Program-made: the position numbers and the translations under genes | Shown here: positions 1 to 7,036 of the stretch, one piece after another | Layout of the letters: every line of letters starts with the position of its first letter | How positions within the stretch are numbered: the first letter of the stretch is position 1 | NCBI GenBank assembly: GCA_934087515.1 | Contig: CAKOIY010000019.1 | Location: 1 to 12,478 of the forward strand | Direction: 5' to 3' | Origin: an uncultured Bacilli bacterium | GTDB taxonomy: Bacteria; Bacillota_I; Bacilli_A; RF39; UBA660 | Length of the DNA stretch: 12,478 bases | Notes under the pieces: generated by a model | What the model was told of the DNA's origin: nothing | The model's input: only the letters and a program-made list of their open reading frames with translations | Databases searched by the model: none

Positions 1-489
1 GATCCAAACTCTCCAGTATCAATTAATTTTTTTAAAAAAGTACAAAATAAAATGCATTATGCTGTATCTAAACAAACTGCTGCTGAAATTATATATAATA
101 GAGTAGATTCAGAAAAAGAACACATGGGACTGACTTCTTGGAAAAACTCTCCTAATGGAAAGATAATGGAATCTGATGTTATAATTGCAAAAAATTATTT
201 ATCTGAAGATGAGATAAAAGATTTAGAGGGAATAGTTAGTGCTTTTTTAGAAATAGCAGAAAATAGAGCTAGAAGATATATTCCAATGACCATGGAAGAT
301 TGGGGTAACTTAATAGATAAATATTTATTTCTTGATGATAGAGATATATTAAAAGATGCTGGAAAAATATCACATGAAATTGCTTGTGATAAAGCCTTAA
401 CAGAATTTGAAAAGTATAGAGTCAAACAAGATAAATTATATGAATCAGACTTTGATAATTTCTTAAATGAAAATAAAATTGATGAATAA
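1..489 (+). CDS. RhuM-family protein, 5'-truncated by the window edge
   Basis: The reading frame is open from base 1, so the first ATG (52) is internal and the N-terminal part lies upstream. The visible 162 residues match, from memory, the conserved C-terminal half of the RhuM family (named after a Salmonella pathogenicity-island-3 gene). Recognisable blocks are FFKKVQNKMHYAV, TAAEIIYNRVD, HMGLTSWKN, the SDVIIAKNYLSEDEIKDL segment, the IPMTMEDW motif, and a final helix with the EKYRVKQDKLYESDFD block. RhuM proteins are usually about 330 residues, so roughly half is missing. Their biochemical function is not established; they are scattered in genomic islands and near phage or toxin-antitoxin loci. 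There is no signal peptide or membrane segment in the visible part. The stop codon overlaps the ribosome-binding site of rbgA, so the two genes look co-transcribed. Family membership is fairly sure; role unknown. Confidence 0.85.
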   Translation, partial: DPNSPVSINFFKKVQNKMHYAVSKQTAAEIIYNRVDSEKEHMGLTSWKNSPNGKIMESDVIIAKNYLSEDEIKDLEGIVSAFLEIAENRARRYIPMTMEDWGNLIDKYLFLDDRDILKDAGKISHEIACDKALTEFEKYRVKQDKLYESDFDNFLNENKIDE

Positions 490-498
490 GGAAGTGAT
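488..498 (+). promoter_or_regulatory. Ribosome-binding site that sets the rbgA start
   Basis: AAGGAAGTGAT differs from the ideal AAGGAGGTGAT by one base and sits 4 nt before the ATG at 503. It begins inside the stop codon of the RhuM-family gene. An in-frame ATG at 467 lies inside that upstream gene and has no comparable site, so 503 is preferred as the start of rbgA. Confidence 0.8.
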
Positions 499-502
499 TA
501 AA

Positions 503-1423
503 ATGGATATGTATCAAAAAAGAAAAATGAGAAAAGAAAATAACAATAAAAAAGAGGTAAATAATAAAGTTAATATTAACTGGTACCCAGGTCATATGGC
601 TAAAACTAAAAGGTTGATTAAAGAAAATATAAAATTAATAGATATAATATATGAGGTAATTGATTCTAGAATCCCATATAGTTCTAGAGTAAATGATATA
701 GAAGACTTAATTGGAGATAAACCAAGAGTATTAATATTTACTAAATATGATTTATGTGATAAACCAGAAACTGATAAGTTTATAGAAAAGTACCAAAAGC
801 TAGGATTTTATTGCTTAACATATGATTTAACTCATGAAATAGATAAAGATAAATTAATAAATTTAAGTAATGAAATTCTTAAAGAAAAACTAGAAAAAGC
901 AAAAGAAAAGGGGATTAATAAAGATAAAATAAGAGCTTTGGTAGTAGGAGTTCCGAATGCTGGAAAAAGTACTTTTATTAATAAAATAGTTGGTAAGAAA
1001 ATAGCAGTAACGGGTAATAAACCAGGAGTTACTAAAAACTTAAGTTGGATTAGAATCGGTAAGAATATTGAATTATTAGATTCACCAGGAATTCTTTGGC
1101 CTAAACTAGAACAAGAAAAAGAAGCTTTTAATTTAGCAAGTACTACAGCAATAAAAGAAGATATTTTGCCAAAAGAAGAAGTTGCTATATATATAATAAA
1201 ATTTATGTATAAAAACTATAAAGAGCTACTAGAAAAAAATTATGGTGTTACAGATATTTCTGACTTTTATGAGGTATATGACACTATAGGAAGAAAAAGA
1301 GGATTTCTAGGAAGAGGAGGAGTAATAGATGATGATAGAGTTACAGATCTAATTATAAATGATATAAAACAAGGTAAAATAAGTGGTCTTACTTTTGATA
1401 GGGTTGAGGATTATGAATTTTAA
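503..1423 (+). CDS. rbgA: Ribosome biogenesis GTPase RbgA (YlqF)
   Basis: This is a circularly permuted GTPase that acts late in 50S subunit assembly, in the cytoplasm on the ribosomal particle. The G motifs appear in the permuted order expected for YlqF: G4 TKYD at residues 80-83, then G1 GVPNAGKST at 149-157, G2 within PGVT at 174-177, and G3 DSPG at 193-196. The family signature NWYPGHMAK lies at 26-34, with H31 corresponding to the catalytic histidine known from B. subtilis RbgA. A C-terminal helical domain follows, ending in the GRGGVIDDDRVTDLI segment. The protein has 306 residues against about 282 in B. subtilis. The excess is mainly a Lys/Asn-rich extension of about 22 residues before the signature. 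The start at 503 is chosen from its ribosome-binding site. The 3' end overlaps rnhB by 11 nt, the gene pairing known in Bacillus. No promoter is visible directly upstream, so transcription probably enters from the RhuM-family gene. Confidence 0.95.
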   Translation: MDMYQKRKMRKENNNKKEVNNKVNINWYPGHMAKTKRLIKENIKLIDIIYEVIDSRIPYSSRVNDIEDLIGDKPRVLIFTKYDLCDKPETDKFIEKYQKLGFYCLTYDLTHEIDKDKLINLSNEILKEKLEKAKEKGINKDKIRALVVGVPNAGKSTFINKIVGKKIAVTGNKPGVTKNLSWIRIGKNIELLDSPGILWPKLEQEKEAFNLASTTAIKEDILPKEEVAIYIIKFMYKNYKELLEKNYGVTDISDFYEVYDTIGRKRGFLGRGGVIDDDRVTDLIINDIKQGKISGLTFDRVEDYEF

Positions 1424-2138
1424 TGAATATAGTGTATTAGATTTAGAAGAAAGACTAAACGAGTTAAAAGATAGTAAAAATAAAGAAGATAAAAAACTAT
1501 ATAAAGAAATTGATTTATATCTATGTAGTTTAGATAATCATCGTTATGAAAAAAAATATTATAATCAAGATTATACTTTAATAGCAGGAGTAGATGAAGT
1601 AGGGCGTGGGCCATTAGTTGGTCCAGTTGTTGCAGCAGCAGTAATTCTTCCAATAAATTACAAGTTAGAGGGTCTTACTGATTCTAAAAAATTATCAGAA
1701 AAGAAAAGAGATTATTTTTATGACATTATAATAAAAGATGCTATTTCTGTTGGGGTAGGAGTAATAGATAACAAAAAAATAGATGAGGTAAACATCTATG
1801 AAGCTACTAAACTTGCTATGATAGAAGCTATAAATAATTTAAATCCAAAACCAGAAATAGTTTTAACAGATGCTATGAGGCTTTCATTAGATACTATATG
1901 TGAACCAATAATAAAAGGGGATATGAAAAGCATAACTATAGCAGCAGCTTCAGTAATTGCTAAAGTAACAAGAGATAAAATGATGTATGAATTAGATAAA
2001 AAATATCCATATTATAATTTTAAAAACAATAAAGGATATCCAACAAAAGATCATATAAATGCTATCGAAAAATACGGAATAATAGAAAAGCATAGAAAAA
2101 GTTATGCTCCAATAAAAAACATGAATTTTAACGAATAA
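1413..2138 (+). CDS. rnhB: Ribonuclease HII
   Basis: RNase HII cuts RNA in RNA/DNA hybrids and starts removal of single misincorporated ribonucleotides; it acts on chromosomal DNA in the cytoplasm. The catalytic carboxylates are all visible: D61 and E62 in the DEVGRG motif (61-66), D153 in LTDAMRL, and D188 in the AKVTRD segment. TDSKKLSEKKR (89-99) and KGYPTKDH (207-214) are further family blocks. The protein has 241 residues, slightly under B. subtilis RnhB (about 255). An N-terminal helix of about 50 residues precedes the catalytic core, as in the Gram-positive form. The ATG at 1413 is preferred. Its ribosome-binding site is poor (GAGGA at 1406-1410, only 2 nt away), but overlap with the rbgA stop suggests translational coupling. 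An in-frame TTG at 1404 is a weaker alternative. The first and last five residues are both MNFNE, encoded by nearly identical DNA. Confidence 0.95.
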   Translation: MNFNEYSVLDLEERLNELKDSKNKEDKKLYKEIDLYLCSLDNHRYEKKYYNQDYTLIAGVDEVGRGPLVGPVVAAAVILPINYKLEGLTDSKKLSEKKRDYFYDIIIKDAISVGVGVIDNKKIDEVNIYEATKLAMIEAINNLNPKPEIVLTDAMRLSLDTICEPIIKGDMKSITIAAASVIAKVTRDKMMYELDKKYPYYNFKNNKGYPTKDHINAIEKYGIIEKHRKSYAPIKNMNFNE

Positions 2139-2168
2139 ATATAAGTTTTAAATATAAATATAAGTTTT
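2135..2168 (+). repeat. Two 15-bp direct repeats spanning the rnhB stop codon
   Basis: ATAAATATAAGTTTT occurs at 2135-2149 and again at 2154-2168, giving a 19-nt period. The first copy includes the last bases of rnhB. The second copy supplies the 5' part of the inner stem of the hairpin just downstream. The composition is very AT-rich, so slipped-strand duplication is a likely origin. Confidence 0.7.
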
Positions 2169-2203
2169 CCTTATATGAAATATGACAATTTATATTTTTT
2201 TTT
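2150..2203 (+). terminator. Possible weak terminator of the rbgA-rnhB unit
   Basis: A ten-base arm AAATATAAAT (2150-2159) is perfectly complementary to 2188-2197. Inside it a second helix pairs ATAAG (2160-2164) with CTTAT (2170-2174). A run of nine T (2195-2203) overlaps and follows the outer 3' arm. The position behind rnhB suits a terminator, but the stem is almost entirely A-T and its loop is large, so termination may be leaky or the hairpin incidental. Confidence 0.4.
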
Positions 2204-2223
2204 ATTACCAAAATACAAAGATC

Positions 2224-2298
2224 CTCATTTGACATCATTTTCTTTATCATGTATTATTCAGTTAAGAAAGGAAAAAATAAGCTTTTATGTCAAATGAG
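2224..2298. repeat. 12-bp perfect inverted repeat flanking the ABC-transporter promoter
   Basis: CTCATTTGACAT at 2224-2235 is the exact reverse complement of ATGTCAAATGAG at 2287-2298; 51 nt separate the arms. The left arm contains the promoter's TTGACA box. The right arm directly precedes a TATAAT hexamer at 2299-2304. Arm centres are 63 bp apart, close to six helical turns, so two proteins bound at the arms would face the same side of the DNA. Because the predicted transcript starts between the arms, the repeat more likely acts as DNA (a paired operator) than as an RNA hairpin. The regulator is not in the window. Confidence 0.65.
2229..2257 (+). promoter_or_regulatory. Predicted sigma-A-type promoter of the ABC transporter operon
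   Basis: TTGACA (2229-2234), a 17-nt spacer and TATTAT (2252-2257) give a perfect -35 box and a -10 box with one mismatch. Transcription would start near 2264, leaving a leader of about 90 nt before the ATP-binding-protein gene. The -35 box lies wholly within the left arm of the 12-bp inverted repeat, which implies regulated initiation. Confidence 0.65.
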
Positions 2299-2353
2299 TA
2301 TAATGTGTTGAAATGAAAGTGTTATTTATATTATTATTAAAGTAGGTGATTGT

Positions 2354-3268
2354 ATGGAAAATATTTTAGAAATAAAAAATGTATCAAAAAAGATAGGAAA
2401 AAAGCAAATACTAAAGGATATAACTCTTGAGGTAAAACAAGGTGAAATATTTGGTTTTGTAGGGCCAAATGGTGCAGGGAAAACTACTCTTATTAAAACA
2501 ATGTTAGGATTATATAAACAAGATAGTGGTTCTATTACAATAAATGGTTTTAATATAAAAACAGAATTTGAAAAAGCTATGGAAAATATTGGGGCAATAA
2601 TTGAAAATCCAGAAATGTATGATTATTTATCAGGAAAAGATAATTTAAAAATATATAAAATGATAGGTAATGTTTCAGATGAAATTTTAGAAGAGATAAT
2701 AAAAACTGTAAAACTTGAAAACAGAATAAATAATAAAGTAAAAACTTATTCTCTAGGAATGAGACAAAGATTAGGACTTGCACAAGCTTTAATATCTAAC
2801 CCTAAACTATTAATTTTAGATGAACCAACAAATGGACTTGATCCGATAGGAATAAAAGAATTACGTGAACTTTTAAAAAAAATATCTAAAGAAAAAAATA
2901 TATCAGTATTTGTATCAAGTCATATTCTAAGTGAAATAGAGTTAATGTGTGATCGAATAGCAATAATTGATGGGGGTTCTTTAATAGAAATAAAAGATTT
3001 AAAAGATAAAAAACAAGATGCTAAAGATAAAGTTTTATTTGAAGTATCTGATTCTAAACTTGCATCAAAATATCTAAATAAACAAAACTATAAAAATGAA
3101 ATTTTAGATAACTATATTGTATTAGAAATCAAAAAAGAAGAAATACCTAATATTAACAAATTGCTAGTAAGTAATAATATTAATGTATTTGAAATAAAAA
3201 AAGTTAAAAAAACTCTAGAAGATGAATTTATTGAAAAAACTAAGGGAACGAAAGGACAAATAAAGTAG
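2354..3268 (+). CDS. ABC transporter ATP-binding protein, BcrA-like
   Basis: This is the cytoplasmic ATPase subunit of an ABC-2-type exporter. Residues 1-210 are the nucleotide-binding domain: Walker A GPNGAGKT at 37-44, signature YSLGMRQRLGLA at 132-143, Walker B LLILDEPTNGLD at 152-163 with catalytic E157, and switch histidine H190 in SSHILSEIE. The usual Q-loop glutamine is replaced by the I-E-x-P form (E84), as in bacitracin-resistance BcrA proteins. The stretch from the signature to SSHILSEIE also closely resembles BcrA. A C-terminal domain of about 90 residues follows, typical of this subfamily. Length is 304 residues, normal for the group. The start has a long ribosome-binding site, AAGTAGGTGAT (2340-2350), 3 nt away. 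The permease gene follows after 8 nt. By family, a role in export of or immunity to peptide antibiotics or other amphipathic compounds is plausible, but the substrate is not shown. Confidence 0.9.
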   Translation: MENILEIKNVSKKIGKKQILKDITLEVKQGEIFGFVGPNGAGKTTLIKTMLGLYKQDSGSITINGFNIKTEFEKAMENIGAIIENPEMYDYLSGKDNLKIYKMIGNVSDEILEEIIKTVKLENRINNKVKTYSLGMRQRLGLAQALISNPKLLILDEPTNGLDPIGIKELRELLKKISKEKNISVFVSSHILSEIELMCDRIAIIDGGSLIEIKDLKDKKQDAKDKVLFEVSDSKLASKYLNKQNYKNEILDNYIVLEIKKEEIPNINKLLVSNNINVFEIKKVKKTLEDEFIEKTKGTKGQIK

Positions 3269-3276
3269 GTGATGAT

Positions 3277-4809
3277 ATGAAAATATTAAATTTAACAAAA
3301 TCAGAGATTCTAAAACAAACCAAAAAACTAAGTTTCAAAGTATGTCTTATAATACTTTTAGTGCTAGCAATAGGACTTCCTGTATTATTTAAAGTATTTA
3401 CCCCTAGTACAAGTACTCAAGTAGAAGAAGAAGTAAAAGCAAATATTGAAGCATATAATGAAAACATAGTAGTAAATCCAAAGACAACTATGGAAAAATT
3501 AACTAATGAATTAAATAAAATTAGTATAAGCACGGAAAATCTAAAACTAAAAAACAAAAATACTATTTCTGAAAATGATTATAGAAATGATTTATATGAA
3601 CAATATAGAATTGCTAAATCAGAATATATAGTTTTATCATATGTTTTAGATAATAAAAAAATAAATTATAACTTGCTTGATGAACAATTTGATTTAAATA
3701 CTATAAATTATAAAGACTTTAATAAAGACGAAATATTAGTTACTATGGAAAACTTGAAAAAACATTATACAACTCTTAAAAAAACTATAGATAATAATAA
3801 TTATAAAGATCATTTACAAGAAGAAATAAATTATCTCAAAACTCAAAAACAAGATGAAAGTACAAAACAAATTATAAGCCTATATGATAAGTTATTAAAA
3901 CTAAATATAACTAATCCAAGTGATATCAGAATAAAGTATGCAGAAGATGTAGTAAATAGTATTAATAGTAAAGAAAAAATTTTAAGTAAAACAGAATACA
4001 ATAAAACTGATAATCAAACAAGTTATGAAAATTATGTTAAAATAACTAAAAAAACTAATGAAGATCTAGATAATAAAATAAAAAAATCTTTATATGCTAT
4101 TGATCATAATATAGATTATAACAAGATAGGTTCTAGAACCTCATTAAATGAAATAATTATTAATAATGTAGCATTTTTAGGATTAATAGTAGTTATAATA
4201 TCTGGGGCTATAGTAGCAAGTGAATATCAAAGAGGAACTATTAGACTACTTGTTATAAGACCAAATAAAAGATGGAAAATTCTACTTTCTAAATTTTTAA
4301 CAATAATAATACTTACTATAGTTTTAGCTTTTATAACATATTTATCATCTTTTCTAACAACTGGTATTTTATACGGGTTTAAAGACTATTTTATAAGTGA
4401 TTTAATAATAAGTAATGGTAAAATAAAAGAAATAAGTTTTATTCTATTAAGCATTGGTAAAATGTTAATACTTTTAATTCCAATATTATTTTCTGGACTT
4501 ATTGCGTTCTTCTTATCAACTATAACTAAAAATACAGCTTTAAGTGTAGGACTTTCTATATTCCTTCAATTTGGTTATGGTTTAATAACAATGATTTTAG
4601 TTTTAATTAATTTTCCATTTATTAATCTTACATTTTTACCATATTTAGATTATTCACAGTTTAATGATTATAGCACTCTTTCTAATAATTTATATATGTA
4701 TGAAACATATTATACATTTGGCCTAGCAAATCTGGTATTAATTATATGGAGTATAATTTTATATATAACTAGTAATATAATATTTACAAAAAGAGATATA
4801 AGAAACTAA
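3277..4809 (+). CDS. ABC-2-type transporter permease with a large inter-TM1/2 domain
   Basis: This is the membrane partner of the preceding ATPase: 510 residues, with about six hydrophobic segments. TM1 is near residues 20-40. A hydrophilic region of about 250 residues, rich in Asn, Lys and Glu and partly coiled-coil-like, spans about 42-290. The remaining segments lie near 293-314, 337-365, 385-414, 420-447 and 480-503. The block after the second segment (ASEYQRGTIRLLVIRP, residues 314-329) is the conserved ABC-2 coupling region that contacts the ATPase. The large domain should lie outside the membrane if the N-terminus is cytoplasmic. It makes the protein about twice the length of BcrB-type permeases. 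The start is backed by AAGTAGGTGAT (3263-3273), which overlaps the TAG stop of the ATPase gene, so the two genes are almost certainly one operon. Function follows the ATPase: export or self-protection, substrate unknown. Confidence 0.88.
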   Translation: MKILNLTKSEILKQTKKLSFKVCLIILLVLAIGLPVLFKVFTPSTSTQVEEEVKANIEAYNENIVVNPKTTMEKLTNELNKISISTENLKLKNKNTISENDYRNDLYEQYRIAKSEYIVLSYVLDNKKINYNLLDEQFDLNTINYKDFNKDEILVTMENLKKHYTTLKKTIDNNNYKDHLQEEINYLKTQKQDESTKQIISLYDKLLKLNITNPSDIRIKYAEDVVNSINSKEKILSKTEYNKTDNQTSYENYVKITKKTNEDLDNKIKKSLYAIDHNIDYNKIGSRTSLNEIIINNVAFLGLIVVIISGAIVASEYQRGTIRLLVIRPNKRWKILLSKFLTIIILTIVLAFITYLSSFLTTGILYGFKDYFISDLIISNGKIKEISFILLSIGKMLILLIPILFSGLIAFFLSTITKNTALSVGLSIFLQFGYGLITMILVLINFPFINLTFLPYLDYSQFNDYSTLSNNLYMYETYYTFGLANLVLIIWSIILYITSNIIFTKRDIRN

Positions 4810-4821
4810 TAATTAAAGTTT

Positions 4822-4869
4822 ATAATTTTTGCAATTGATATAGTCTATCTAAAATTATTATTTTCTTTT
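4822..4869 (+). terminator. Possible weak terminator after the ABC transporter operon
   Basis: ATAATTTT (4822-4829) pairs perfectly with AAAATTAT (4851-4858). A small inner GATA/TATC helix lies at 4837-4840 and 4846-4849. A T-rich stretch follows to 4869. The stem has no G-C pairs in its outer helix and the T run is interrupted, so this is only a tentative call based on position and symmetry. Confidence 0.3.
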
Positions 4870-4897
4870 AAGTATACAGCTTAATTAAAATTACTTC

Positions 4898-4926
4898 TTG
4901 ACATATAATAAAATATGAGTTATAAA
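4898..4926 (+). promoter_or_regulatory. Predicted sigma-A-type promoter of topA
   Basis: TTGACA (4898-4903), a 17-nt spacer and TATAAA (4921-4926) precede topA, with AT-rich DNA upstream of the -35 box. The start of transcription would be near 4933, giving a short leader of about 17 nt that begins just before the ribosome-binding site. No operator-like symmetry is evident here. Confidence 0.65.
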
Positions 4927-4949
4927 TTATTAGACAAGGACGTGAAAAA

Positions 4950-6968
4950 ATGAAAAATCTAGTAATAGTAGAATCTCCTAGTAAGAGCAAAACAATAGAA
5001 AAATATTTAGGTAATGATTATAAAGTAGTATCCTCTAAAGGGCATATAAGAGATTTAACAACAACTGGGAAGTTTGGTTTTGGAGTAGATGTTGATAATG
5101 GATTTGAACCAAGTTATGCTCCAATAAAAGGTAAAAAGAGTGTTATCACAGAACTTAAAAAATTAGGGAAAGCATCAAATAAGGTTTATTTAGCTTCCGA
5201 TCCAGACCGTGAAGGAGAAGCTATAGCATGGCATTTAAAAGATGCTATGGGATTAAAAGATGATGATTATGATAGAGTAGTATTTAATGAAATAACAAAA
5301 GATAAAGTGAAAGAATCATTCAAACATCCTAGAAAGATAGATGATAATCTAGTAAAATCTCAAGAAACAAGAAGAATTTTAGATAGAATAATAGGATTTA
5401 GATTATCGAAACTTATGCAAAGTAAAACTGGAGGCAAAAGTGCAGGAAGAGTTCAGTCTGTAGCACTAAAACTTATAGTTGATAGAGAGAGAGAAATAAA
5501 TGCTTTTATTCCAGAAGAATATTATACAATAACGGGTATATTCAATGATTTTGATTCTGAACTTTTTGGTTATAAAGATGATAATATTGAGGTAAAAAGT
5601 GAAGAACAAAAAGACAAAATAATGTCTGAATTATCAAAAATATTCAAAGTAGAATCTATAACTAAAAAAGATAAAAATAAAAAAGCAAAAGCTCCTTTTA
5701 CTACCTCAACATTGCAACAAACTGCATCAACTAGATTAAACTTTCCAGGAAAAAAGACAATGTCACTTGCACAAAAACTATATGAAGGTATAGATATAGG
5801 AACTGAAACTACTGGACTTATTACTTATATGAGAACAGATTCTATTAGATTAAGTGATGAATTTATTAAAAATACTTATGCATATATAGATAAAACTTAT
5901 GGAAAAGAGTATGTTGGTTATGTAAAACAAACTAAAAATAAAGAAAATGTTCAAGATGCTCATGAAGCGATAAGGCCAACAAATATAAATAATACTCCAG
6001 ATAAAATTAAACGATATTTATCTAATGATGAATTTAAGCTTTATGAAATGATTTACTATAGAGCACTTGCTTCCCTTATGAAAGATGCTAAAGCAAAAAC
6101 AACTACTATTATCCTTGATAATAATGATTATAAATTTAAAACTACTGGAAGTGTTATTGATTTTGATGGTTATTTAAAAGTTTATTCAAAATTTGAAACA
6201 AGTGAAGATAAAATTCTTCCAGATTTAACAGGTATATCAGAAATACTTAGTAATGATATAGAAGCTGAACAACATTTTACAAAACCAAAACCTAGATATA
6301 CTGAAGCAAAACTTATAAAGGAGTTAGAAGAGCTTGGTATAGGAAGACCATCAACATATGTGAAAATAATTGATACTTTAAAAGAAAGAGATTATATAAG
6401 ATTAGAAGATAAAAAATTCTATCCTACTGAGGTTGGTATTGAAACAACAGATAAGCTTCAAGAATTTTTCCAAAATATAATAAATGTTGAATATACTAGA
6501 GATATGGAAGAAGACTTAGATAAAATAGCTGAAGGAAATAAAGTATGGAATAAAGTTTTAGATAATTTTTATAAAAACTTTGAACCTCTAGTAGAAGTAG
6601 CATTTAAAGATATGGAGAAAAAAGCTCCTGAAGAAACTGGAGAAACATGTCCTGAATGTGGAAAACCACTAGTAGTAAGAAAGGGTAGATATGGAGAATT
6701 TATTGCATGTTCAAATTATCCAGAATGTAAATACATCAAAAAAGAAGAAAAGAAACAAGTTGAAGTTTCTAAATGTCCTAATTGTGATGGTATGTTAATC
6801 GAAAGAAAAACTAAAAAAGGAAAAGTATTTTATGGTTGTAATAATTTTCCAAAATGTAAAACTGCTTTTTGGGATAAACCTTTAGAAGAAAGATGTCCTA
6901 ATTGTAATAGCATCCTTCTTCAAGGAAAAGATGGAATAAAATGTTCAAACTGTGACTATGTTAAATAA
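4950..6968 (+). CDS. topA: DNA topoisomerase I (type IA)
   Basis: It relaxes negatively supercoiled DNA by passing strands through a transient single-strand break, countering gyrase behind transcription and replication. The N-terminal Toprim domain has E8 in VIVESPSKSKTIE and the DPDREGE motif with D84 and D86, the metal-binding acidic residues. The catalytic tyrosine is Y293 in TGLITYMRTDS, followed by HEAIRPT (338-344) and the GIGRPSTY block. The C-terminus holds three Cys4 zinc ribbons: C567/C570/C587/C593, C609/C612/C630/C636 and C649/C652/C665/C668. The third is compact and ends four residues before the stop. The length of 672 residues is close to the B. subtilis enzyme (about 690). The start has AAGGACGTGA (4936-4945), one mismatch from ideal, 4 nt away. 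It appears to be a single-gene transcription unit with its own promoter and terminator. Confidence 0.97.
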   Translation: MKNLVIVESPSKSKTIEKYLGNDYKVVSSKGHIRDLTTTGKFGFGVDVDNGFEPSYAPIKGKKSVITELKKLGKASNKVYLASDPDREGEAIAWHLKDAMGLKDDDYDRVVFNEITKDKVKESFKHPRKIDDNLVKSQETRRILDRIIGFRLSKLMQSKTGGKSAGRVQSVALKLIVDREREINAFIPEEYYTITGIFNDFDSELFGYKDDNIEVKSEEQKDKIMSELSKIFKVESITKKDKNKKAKAPFTTSTLQQTASTRLNFPGKKTMSLAQKLYEGIDIGTETTGLITYMRTDSIRLSDEFIKNTYAYIDKTYGKEYVGYVKQTKNKENVQDAHEAIRPTNINNTPDKIKRYLSNDEFKLYEMIYYRALASLMKDAKAKTTTIILDNNDYKFKTTGSVIDFDGYLKVYSKFETSEDKILPDLTGISEILSNDIEAEQHFTKPKPRYTEAKLIKELEELGIGRPSTYVKIIDTLKERDYIRLEDKKFYPTEVGIETTDKLQEFFQNIINVEYTRDMEEDLDKIAEGNKVWNKVLDNFYKNFEPLVEVAFKDMEKKAPEETGETCPECGKPLVVRKGRYGEFIACSNYPECKYIKKEEKKQVEVSKCPNCDGMLIERKTKKGKVFYGCNNFPKCKTAFWDKPLEERCPNCNSILLQGKDGIKCSNCDYVK

Positions 6969-6985
6969 CAAAACCACAGTTTTTT
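6947..6985 (+). terminator. Intrinsic terminator of topA, starting inside the coding sequence
   Basis: AAACTGTG (6947-6954) pairs perfectly with CACAGTTT (6975-6982), running into six T (6980-6985). The 5' arm encodes residues near the last zinc ribbon, and the topA stop codon (6966-6968) lies in the 20-nt loop. A small GTTA/TAAC helix (6960-6963 with 6966-6969) could form within the loop but would have only 2 unpaired bases. Confidence 0.6.
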
Positions 6986-7036
6986 CTTATCTTGTAGGAA
7001 AGTTCTTGATTAGTTATGAAAATAATTTATTAACTA

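Noticed and set aside
52..489. The ATG at 52 as the true start of a 145-residue protein.
   Set aside because: The frame is open back to base 1, the residues before it continue the RhuM-family match, and no ribosome-binding site precedes 52.
467..502. The ATG at 467 as the start of rbgA.
   Set aside because: It lies inside the RhuM-family gene and lacks a ribosome-binding site, while 503 has a near-ideal one.
1383..1412. The ATG at 1383 as the start of rnhB.
   Set aside because: It would overlap rbgA by 41 nt with no ribosome-binding site and add ten residues unlike known RNase HII N-termini; the ATG at 1413 fits better.
2175..2297. A 40-codon + strand reading frame (MKYDNLYFF...) between rnhB and the ABC ATPase gene.
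   Set aside because: It has no ribosome-binding site, runs through the likely terminator T-tract, the promoter and both arms of the inverted repeat, and its composition is simply that of AT-rich intergenic DNA.
2224..2298. The 12-bp inverted repeat as terminal repeats of a 75-bp miniature transposable element.
   Set aside because: No target-site duplication flanks it (GATC before, TATA after), no second copy exists in the window, and the left arm coincides with a functional-looking -35 box.
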